Positions 55,980 to 64,000 of a stretch of 64,000 bases of DNA are shown here, one piece after another. Source of the stretch: Diplosphaera chodatii (taxonomy: Eukaryota; Chlorophyta; Trebouxiophyceae; Prasiolales; Stichococcaceae). Below the pieces are notes generated by a model. That model saw only the letters and a list, made by a program, of their open reading frames with translations. It was not told where the DNA came from and did not search any database. Position 1 is the first letter of the stretch, and every line of letters begins with the position of its first letter. A program made the translations under genes and the position numbers. The stretch covers positions 310,001-374,000 of the forward strand of contig JAALGY010000032.1 in the NCBI GenBank assembly GCA_032358165.1, given 5' to 3'.

Positions 55980-58900
55980 ATGGGTACCTTCAATGCCAAC
56001 GCGTTCCGCGACAAGCTGGGCGGCCTGAACAGCACGCAGGCCAGCATCGAGACGCTGTCCAACTGGTGCCAGTTCTTCAGGAAGTCGGTGCGTCCCCCCG
56101 CGCCTTCCCAAGCTCCGCCTTGCCCTGCCGCTGTGGGCGCAGGCTTGCCCAGGGTCCGCATATGCTGATGTTTGTGTTGATCGGGAGCATGTGTGCTGAC
56201 CCGGATCCACTAAGTGCTTGTGGGTCGTCAGTCGTGGCTGGTTGAGGGGTAGTCAAAGAACAGTAACTACCCCTAGCTGGTCTGTGTGCAACAGGCGCCG
56301 GCTGTCGTGGCCGCATGGGATGCGGAGTACATGAAGGCGCCGCCCCCGCGGCGGCTGCTCATGCTGTACCTGGCCAACGACATCCTGCAGAACAGCCGGC
56401 GGAAGGTCAGTCTTGCCGGCACAGGGGGCAGTCGAACCTCAGATCATGCACAGAGGCACGGCTGGGCGCAGCGCTTCTGGCAGCTGTCCTGCAGAGCTGC
56501 AAGCACATGCTGCACAGATGTAGGCACCGCACAATGGGAGAATCTTTACTGCAGACACTTTGCAGGCGTGCTTTGGATCGTTCGTTGGTCGTTGGATGGT
56601 ATTTGTAATGTCCAACCTTCAACATCTGTGGTAGTGCTGTGACGGCTCAGCATCACATCTGGTGCTGCAGGGTCCGGAGTTTGTGGTCGAGTTCTACAAG
56701 ATCATTCCGCGGTCGCTGCGGCACTCGCTCCGGCACTTCGACGAGGGCACCCGCAACCGCGTCAACCGCCTCATCACCGTCTGGGATGAGCGCAAGGTGT
56801 GGATGCAACATCCTCGGTTGCCGGCGACCGGCAGCAAGATGCAGGCCTCAAGATGTTGGTTCAAGTGCCCACGGCGACTGCCTGCGGTCGGTGACACACG
56901 CGAAGCGTGTTGTAGTGCGAGCGCACAGTTCAGACTGTGCGCGTGGTACAGATCGCGTGGTACAAATCCCACGTCACAGAATCGTGCTGCAACCTCAAAT
57001 ACTCAACCCTCACAGGTGTTTGGCCACACCGGCACCCGCACGCTGAAGGATCTCCTGGCAGAGGTGGAGACTCCCACCAAGCGGGGACTGTCAGCGCGGA
57101 CCGGGGGACCCTCGGCAGCGGAAGGCCCCTTTGGCGGCCCGCCGACGCCCAACGGCGCAACGGGTGAGGCCTCCTGGCAGGGCTGAGCCAAGGCCTCATC
57201 AGTATCATACGCTGGATACCCCAGGGATGCTGGGCAGAACTGCCCAGCCGCGCCAACTCATGAAGTTAACTTCACATCCACAGAGCGATGCATGCTGTAA
57301 TTCAAGGATGCGCACTGCACTGTGCCACATTCCGAACCGGTTGGCATGGTGCCTCATGAGGCTAGGCAATACGTCTCTGTTAGCAGGGTCCACCATAGCA
57401 GGACTTGCGTTGTGCAGGTGGTGTCAGCATCCCCAGGGAGCTGCGGCCTCTGGCGGAGGCGTTCTCATCAGCCGCAGCGGCAGGGGCCACCAGCAGCGCG
57501 CTGGTCGACAGCTGCTCAGCGGTGTTGCAGCGGGTGCGTTGTGCACAGCAACCCGGCCCGGAAACCTGAAGCTGTACATCTGCAGAGGCAGGGCTTCAGG
57601 GGCTGTGCACCAGAGGTGGTCACGCAGCAGCGCCGTCTGCAGCAGACTGCATCATTCGATGCACGCTTCGGGCTGCTGATGCTCTTTTTGTCGCATCCCA
57701 AGGGCCTGCTGGAGAGCGGCTCAGCAGAGGAGGTGCAGCGGGCGGCGGACGTGCTGCAGGACTACCAAAACGCGCTGGCGGCCGAGTCCCAGGTGGTCGG
57801 CGCCACCCGCGCTGCGCTGCTCTCCCTCTTCGCCCAGCAGGTACGTCAAGGACCCAGCAGTTACAACAGGATGGCCTCGATGCCTCGGCTGCGGCGCAGC
57901 AGGCATGTGGAGGCGCTGGGGGAGTGGCAGGGCCCGCTGGCGTGGTGCCCGCCGCAGGTACCGCCACTGCTCGAGCTCGGCGGCGGGACACAAGCTGGCC
58001 AGGGTGTTGACAGTGGCCACCTTGCTGAATGTTACAACATAATGAAACAAAATAATCGGTTTTAAATTTAATTTAGTTATAGATGATTGGACATCGGCTC
58101 ACACGGCAGGAGGAGGCGGCGCAAAAGGTGACGGAGCAGGAAGTCCTGGCGGCGTGGCAGCTGCAGGCGTGCCGCGCCCGGCTCGCCGCTCTCACCGGCG
58201 CCCCGCAGCCGGCTGCCCCCAGGTCCCTCTCACATGCACCTAGTCCACGTGCAGTTTGACACAGTTCATGGCTCGGTCCAGCAACAGTCCATCTTAGCGG
58301 GCAAAGCCTCTGGCTACAGCTCACCTGGCTGCATGCTCTGAGCTCCCCGATACAACTTTTATAGATACACAATGCTTGGTGGTTCAGATGGCATCTCAGC
58401 TGTGCAGCATTCACTCATCTGAACAAACCAGCTGCATGCCATGTCGGGTTGCCAGGCTGGCGAGGTCCTCACACACGGCCGTGTGCTGTGCAGTGCTGGA
58501 GCGCCATTGGTGCAGGGCCTCAGCGAGGCGGCGCCCGCGGCAGCCGACTTTGCTGTTGGCAGCAGTGGCGGCGCCCCGGCGATGCCGCCGCCGCTGCCGG
58601 CCGCCGTGGCGCCGCCGCTGCCCGCCATGTCCGGCCCCGGTGCGGCGTCTGGTGCTCATGCTGATGCCGGACCGAGGAGTTGGGCGTGCCAGTAATGGCG
58701 TCTGGTGGCTGCGGACAATGCGGGCATGTTGAGCGGCTTGGGCACATGGTGCTGGAGACAGCGAACTGCGTGAAAACCGTGTACCAACATATGCAGGGGG
58801 GGCCACGCCTCCGCCACTGCCGGTGTCCATGGCGGGCGGCTCAGCTGCCCCGGAGCAGCTGCCGATGACGACGACCGCTGTGACCGGCAGCACCTGGCAG

Positions 58901-59574
58901 CAGCCGGCGCCGGGGCAGCAGGAAGCTGGGAGCAGTCCGGCGCCGCCGCTGCCGGACGTGGACATGGTCGTCGAGACGCTGCCGGAGCAACAGCAGCAGC
59001 TGCAGCCGCCGCTGCCAGGGTATCCGCAAGAGCGATTTGCCACTGACGGCCTGCAAGAGCCAGAAGAGCCTTCAGTGCTCAGCACACCGACAGCATCTGC
59101 CGTGCCCGGCATCTGGCTGACAAGCAGCGTCATGTACGGATGCACAGTGTCAACCATACCTACAGAGTTTCTGTATACTGCAGGCCGTTCAGCGGGGGTA
59201 GTGATGATGAGGCGGCGGCCGCTGCGGCAGCCCTGGTCGCACAGCTATCGGCCGCAAACGACTCCAAGGCGCTGCTGGAAGCCCTGGCAGCGCTGCCACA
59301 GGTGGTCAATGCATTGCTGTCCTCAATTTTGTCATGGTTGGTCCGCCGCTCGTCTGTGACACAGCTGGGTTGGCTGTGACGATGCATGTGGGCAGGACAC
59401 CTGGCGAAGGAGCCTGCGGCCTGAACACCTCAACCCACCCTGCAGGACCAGCAGCGGGAAATCAGCCTGAGCTTCCTGAGCAGCGGCGCGGTCGGCGGTC
59501 TGCCGGCCGCTGGCGGCGGCAACGGCGATGGCGGCGAAGAAGAGGAGTACAACCCCGAGGACCCGGGATTCTGA
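55980..59574 (+). CDS. CID-domain protein of the RPRD1/Rtt103 family
   Basis: Binds the phosphorylated C-terminal repeats of RNA polymerase II and takes part in 3'-end processing or termination. Exons: 55980-56087, 56295-56405, 56671-56796, 57016-57163, 57418-57533, 57703-57840, 58110-58222, 58494-58639, 58797-59019, 59184-59301, 59446-59574; 1476 nt, 491 aa, in frame. CID (about 1-135): FRDKLGGLNSTQASIETLSN, LMLYLANDILQNSRRK, GPEFVVEFYKIIPRSLRH and RLITVWDERKVF, all close to the animal RPRD1 pattern. A coiled-coil-like helix follows (EEAAQKVTEQEVLAAWQLQA), then Pro/Gln/Ala-rich linkers, [20 protein letters not shown], and the acidic end EEEEYNPEDPGF. The end of exon 8 could be 58651 instead of 58639 (both keep frame). 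Confidence 0.9.
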
Positions 59575-60508
59575 GCTGTCACAGCGCGTGGAGACTCTGG
59601 GCTGCTGCCCAGACCCCTCAGCAGCAGCGAGCAGGAGACTCTGGCCGCCCGCCGGGCCTCTGAGCACCAGCATGCAGGCGCCATGCTGTGCAGAGGACCT
59701 GCCCAGGCTGTGTGGGATCAACCTGCATGGTGTGAGAGCCAGATATCAGGCGCTGATGTGAATAATGGATGCGCACATCAAGTCACGTTCGTCAACTTTG
59801 GGCCACACCACAACCCGCATGCGAGCAGCACCAGAACTGCCATTCGGCAGAGTCGTGGCAAACCGACTGCTCATCAAATGCTGCAGCGGCAGTAGACTGT
59901 GGACCAGAAATGCAGATGATCTGAAAACCAGTCAAAGATTGCATATCCTGTATCTGAGGCGGGGCCTCGGCAGGGTGCATCACCAGAAGCAGATTGATAG
60001 TTGTCCCCATTGAAGATAAGCAGCAGTGGCCTTGAATAGCGTAGCTAGCTCATGTTGCCCCAGTGCGGGATGTCTTAGAAGGCAGCGCAGCACTTGTCGT
60101 TGGCTTTCTCATAATGAGTGACCCTCAGAATTCCAAACCAGCATTGCCATGCAGTTGCAGAGGGTCCTGCAGTTGGCAAGCCTGCCCACTGCATGTGGAT
60201 GTCATCGCATCAACGTTCAGGCCTGTTTCGGCAAGTGACGAAGACATCCACCATCAGCGTTGCAACATCTCCTGAGTGACCATTTGCAAAGCGAATGCTG
60301 TAGTGTCGTTGTTGGTGGTTTGAGAGCAGTGGCCTGTAGACAGTGGCCTGTAGACAGCGGGGTTGGGGGTTGACAGGAAGATGGGAATATCTGATGTTGG
60401 AGGACAGTGAAGGTATGGTCCCTTGCATGGATGTACTGCTATTCGTGTGCAAGGAAGTATGCCAAAATACACAGCCTACACCTCTTACACCTACAATCAC
60501 CCTGCATC
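59575..60508. other. Intergenic region between convergent genes
   Basis: Contains a 14-bp tandem duplication CAGTGGCCTGTAGA at 60327-60354. No gene recognised. Confidence 0.5.
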
Positions 60509-62294
60509 CTAGTACAGCGTCAGCAGCGCAAAGGCGCTGTATGCCAGCAGGCAGGGGTAGGCCACCAGGTTGCGGTAGTGCACCAGCACCGGCGACCGCC
60601 GCACAAACAGCCGTGACGCCAGGCTGACACACCATAGCGACACCACCGCCCCCGCCCCCGCTGCAATGTAGCCCCTGCAGTAAGGGCGCACACATGCACT
60701 CGGTCACATGGTTAAGGTGCAGCACAAATCGCTGCTGCCGTCACCATGTTTTGCAGCACCATGCTGCTATCACCAAGTGTTGAGCATCCAGTCCCCAGTG
60801 GCAGACGTGCTGCAGCCTCTTGCACAGCTGCAAGGTCTTTGGTTGCCAGGTTGCAGTAGCTCCTGCCAGTGGTGCAACATGCACTTGCTCCAGGGCCTGC
60901 TGTTCGTGCCAGCACAAGGACGCTGGTGCTTTCATTTCCAATCAGGGTTGCCACTGATCCATGTCCCCTTTGCGCACTTGGGCAGCAGGATGGACAGCAG
61001 CGAGAAGGCGACCATGGGCAGCAGCGCGTAGCCCAGGCAGCTGTAGCAGGACGACAGGTCGCACTTGAGCACGTCCGGCGAGTCGCCCGCAATGTTGCGC
61101 ACCACAAACCTGCGCACAATCAATGATGATTTGTACTTTCCGCATGGTTGACGTCTGCTACAGTTGACATTACTGTTTGCGAGGATGGTACAAGTTCGGT
61201 GCTGACTTTGGTGCTGCGAGCTGCAGCAGGAAGCACGGGCTCATATGGCCCAGGGGACATCCACACCGCAAACATGTCATGAGCAGGGGAGCCTCGCGAG
61301 CAGGGCTGCACGGTGGGGGCACACACCACAGTACGATGGCGGCCAGCACGCTCCAGCCCAGTATGACGCCAAAGTGCACCTTGCCCTGCCACTGCGGACA
61401 CATACAGGAGTGGCCGTCAGCATTTGCGGAACCATCACAATCCTTCACATTTGCTGCATCGAACGGCATGAGGCGCTCTCAAGCATGTGCCCTAAGAGCA
61501 CTCGCAGCATTCTTCCAGCGAATGGTCTGCAGGAAGAGTGGCAATTCTCGGACACAGGGTGTCGACCGTCACACGGGAGCCACGGGGCACTTGCAGAAAT
61601 GCTCACCACCAGGTGCGAGGCGCCCAGGATGGCCGAGAACAGCAGCGGCCCCCCCACGTCCAGCTCCTCCATGTCGGGCCCCCGCAGCCGGCCGATCAGC
61701 ACGCCCCGCGTGCGCCGCAGGATGCCGCCCAGGTCGATGCCCAGCTCTGCAGCGGGCAGCCCACCCAGTATCACTAAACTTCCATGAAACTTGCATACGG
61801 GAGCGTGCGGATGCTGACTCTGCCTTGCAAGGCGCGCTTCGGCTGTGGTTATGCCTGCGCTGCACACTTAGTCAGCTCGAGACCACAGCTGACTGCTGTG
61901 TCCGGCTGGCTGACCCTCTCACCTTCCAGCAGGGGCGGCTCATCGTCGAAGCTGCCGTACTCGGCGCCCGACGGCGCCGAGGCTGGGTTGAAGGGCGCGT
62001 ACTCGTTCGCCGCCGAGTAGGCTGTGCTGCCGCCGGTGTCGTACCACTCCACCTGCCGAGCCGCAGCAGCATGCCAAACGAGTTTCAGACCTTGCTGGCG
62101 CTTTGCAAGTCATGACTGTGCATGCATGGAGTGGACCAATGAGGCTGCTGCCGGGCCAGTGACGCCTGCCCCCCAGCATGCAGCTGCTCTGTGCTGAAGC
62201 CCACCTGCGATGTCCTGCCGACTGAGCCGCCTCCAGTGGAGGTCGGTCCACTGCGGGAGTGCAGCTGGTCGTATGACATTGTAAATTCCGCCAT
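60509..62294 (-). CDS. YIPF5: YIPF5/Yip1 family Golgi membrane protein
   Basis: Multi-pass Yip1-domain protein that cycles between ER exit sites and early Golgi and interacts with Rab/Yif1-type partners in vesicle traffic. Exons (minus): 62205-62294, 61923-62052, 61607-61746, 61327-61391, 60978-61109, 60509-60674; 723 nt, 240 aa, in frame and close to the usual length of about 257. N-terminal cytosolic part (about 1-100) contains PPLLEELGIDLGGILRRT, the family motif before the membrane domain; then DMEELDVGGPLLFSAILG, GKVHFGVILGWSVLAAI, SCLGYALLPMVAFSLLSI and VAYPCLLAYSAFALLTLY, giving five hydrophobic segments. The DLAGP-like and LGY..LP motifs mark the Yip1 domain. Confidence 0.92.
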
Positions 62295-63365
62295 GGTGGC
62301 GGGCAGCTGTGGGCACCGCTGCTGCTGGATCTGGTGCCGGAGCCCGTGTGAGCAGAGCGAAGGTGGCTCAAGGGCAGCACCGTAGCTTGTGCTTACGGCT
62401 TACACCAGATGGTGCCTGCGGCAGCCTGAAGTGAGGCTGGAGATGCTCAGCCCAGGCCGGTGCTGAGGGAGACCGCTGACGGCTGGCGAAGCTCCACGGT
62501 TTTGATGATCGACAGAATTGAAGCGAGGTGGCGACACGGCTCTGCTGCAGTGCTGTGCTGCGCTGCAGGCAGCTGCTGACCAGCACTGCGGCCCCCTCAG
62601 GCGACGAGGTCAAACTGTATTGAAAGGCGATGTCAGCAACAGCGCCTCATTTCTCAATCATACGCTAGTATATTGCACGTCCAGCCTCATGCAGACAAGC
62701 GCAGGTCACCTGAAGCAGCTGATGGCACAGATCAAGTGTTAGAAATTGAGCTGCATAAACAAGCCGAGAACCGCATGTGTATCGCCGTCTCAGCACAGCA
62801 GCACTATGGTCGGTTTCTGATGCACGTATATCACAGTGTCTGTGAGATCGCAAGCTGCTTCCTGTGCCATTGCCCAGGGTTTTTGCCAGCTTTCAGTACG
62901 CTTCTACGCTACGTGCAGCGAACGAATGTCTCTTGCAGTTTGCAACAGATACACAGGGACACCTCTATATTGAGAGGCTGTATACAGCCATCGGAGGCGC
63001 GGATCCGAGCACCGCCCGCGTGAGCAGGCCTCTATAGTCCTCCGTTTCAAGCATGAGCGGTACCCAAGGCACAGGTGCCTCATGAGACAGTGCCTCACTG
63101 TGCAATAACTTCTCTACGTGCGTGTTAATGGCTGCAAGTGCATAGCACGCACGTCGCAGGCATGGTCTGGAACGAGATCAGTTCAGGAAACTGAGGGCTT
63201 CCCCTGTCCTTCTGCGAGAAACCTTAGCAGAGAGTTTTGATCGCACTCAGCGGATCGCCATGACGGGCAGCGCATGAGTGGCACACAAGCTAGGGTGGCA
63301 TCCTGTAGATCGGGGCTCTGCCGTGCTGACCAGGCTGCATGCCGGCCAGCGGCACAGACCAGGCA
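62295..63365. promoter_or_regulatory. Intergenic region between divergent genes
   Basis: Upstream of YIPF5 and of the last gene. May hold non-coding 5' exons of the latter. No supported coding exon. Confidence 0.4.
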
Positions 63366-64000
63366 ATGCCCGTGGCCCTGCCACCTCATGCAGGTACCAT
63401 GCCGATCGTCTCACTCACGAGCTGTTCTTCTGCGCAGCCACGGCAGGGGGTGGCGGCCACTTCACAGCGCCGGCCGCTGACAGCAACCCCAATGAGTTTG
63501 GCGCCTTCAACAGCCTGCGGGACGACGGCCGGCCGCCCACGCTGCAAGACCGGCTCGCAAGTGAGCAGCTTGCTCGCTGCACAGAAGCTTAGGTGTTTTC
63601 ATCATGCTGCTGATGCGCATGCACTAGGAAGTGCCGGCCATGCAGATGCTCATGGTTGGAAATGGGCGTGTTGTTGTGATGGCTGCCGCAAGAGAGGCAC
63701 TCCTCAAAGGCACCATGTATATTTGTGACACCTCTCTTGTGCAGTCGAGACATAAGTGTGCAGGATTCTCGGTGATCAGCGCCGTGTGCTCGTGCATGGC
63801 AGGCTTCAAGGATAGGGCGGCGAAAGCAGCTCAGCAGGCGTACGAGACGACCGTGCAGGCAACTGCGCAGGTGCTTGGGTGCTGCATGCATTGCATGGGC
63901 AGCATCTGGTTGGTCCTGTGCTGCATGCACAGCATGTGAGGGGCGCAGCTCATAATGTGGGTGTTGGCATGGATATCAGGTGAAGCAGAAGGCGGCAGAG
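63366..64000 (+). CDS. Start of an unrecognised protein, cut by the right edge
   Basis: Tentative exons 63366-63393, 63438-63560, 63803-63870, 63980-64000 keep one frame: MPVALPPHAG, then a Gly/Pro-rich stretch with SNPNEFGAFNSLRDDGRPPT, then an Ala/Lys-rich amphipathic helix (FKDRAAKAAQQAYETTVQAT followed by VKQKAAE). The helix repeats resemble the 11-residue pattern of LEA-type or lipid-coating proteins, but the piece is too short for a family call. The first exon is only 28 nt, and an upstream start is possible. Confidence 0.5.

Noticed and set aside
1..64000. CRISPR arrays, tRNA or rRNA genes, prophage or bacterial operons
   Set aside because: No regular short repeats with unique spacers, no cloverleaf or rRNA signature noticed, and all convincing genes are interrupted or eukaryotic in type. 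A covariance-model scan was not possible here.

Overview
The window is nuclear DNA of an intron-rich, GC-rich eukaryote, most likely a chlorophyte green alga (Trebouxiophyceae or Sphaeropleales would fit). Reasons: plant-type plastid enzymes with transit-peptide-like leaders (isopropylmalate isomerase large subunit, GatB), a TSO1/tesmin CXC protein, short GC-rich exons, Ala/Gln/Gly-rich insertions, and interstitial copies of the Arabidopsis-type telomere motif CCCTAAA. I rebuilt exon structures by hand from reading frame, GT/GC..AG boundaries and family similarity. The models marked with exon lists stay in frame from start to stop, which is strong internal support; untranslated regions cannot be seen.

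Layout, left to right. 210-2401 (-): aminotransferase of the kynurenine/2-aminoadipate type, its C-terminus off the left edge. 3087-11312 (+): VPS11, 20 exons, 1036 codons, with a RING that has lost most of one zinc site. 11891-12298 and 13196-14159 (+): tandem paralogues of a small Cys-rich membrane protein, one without introns and one with four. 14816-17600 (-), 18518-19471 (-) and 21902-23998 (+): three short-chain dehydrogenases; the first carries a 1-bp frameshift at the catalytic Ser, the second is intronless. 20189-20681 (-): small one-pass membrane protein. 24506-30452 (+): cationic amino acid transporter, 19 exons. 31095-34525 (-): isopropylmalate isomerase large subunit. 35475-39482 (+): GatB. 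40212-44890 (+): CXC-domain chromatin/transcription factor. 45367-47732 (+): atypical SDR. 48543-54178 (-): unrecognised acidic protein with two membrane segments. 55980-59574 (+): CID protein of the RPRD1/Rtt103 family. 60509-62294 (-): YIPF5/Yip1. 63366-64000 (+): start of an unrecognised gene cut by the right edge.

The genes look like an ordinary eukaryotic neighbourhood, not an operon or an island. Two pairs touch shared processes (VPS11 and YIPF5 in membrane traffic; IPMI-LSU, GatB and probably the aminotransferase in amino acid or aminoacyl-tRNA metabolism), but adjacency is not evidence of cooperation here.

The most unusual signal lies in gene architecture. At about ten exon edges a stretch holding the end or start of an exon plus neighbouring intron or flank is duplicated in tandem, and the displacement is nearly constant (about 82-106 bp, mostly 91-96; one case is 47). 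Telomere-like CCCTAAA/TTTAGGG motifs cluster within about 50 bp of splice junctions, twice touching such duplications. Intronless paralogues sit beside intron-bearing ones twice, and several GC-AG introns are supported by comparison with the intronless copy. Together these suggest a recurrent repair- or intron-linked process reshaping this genome.
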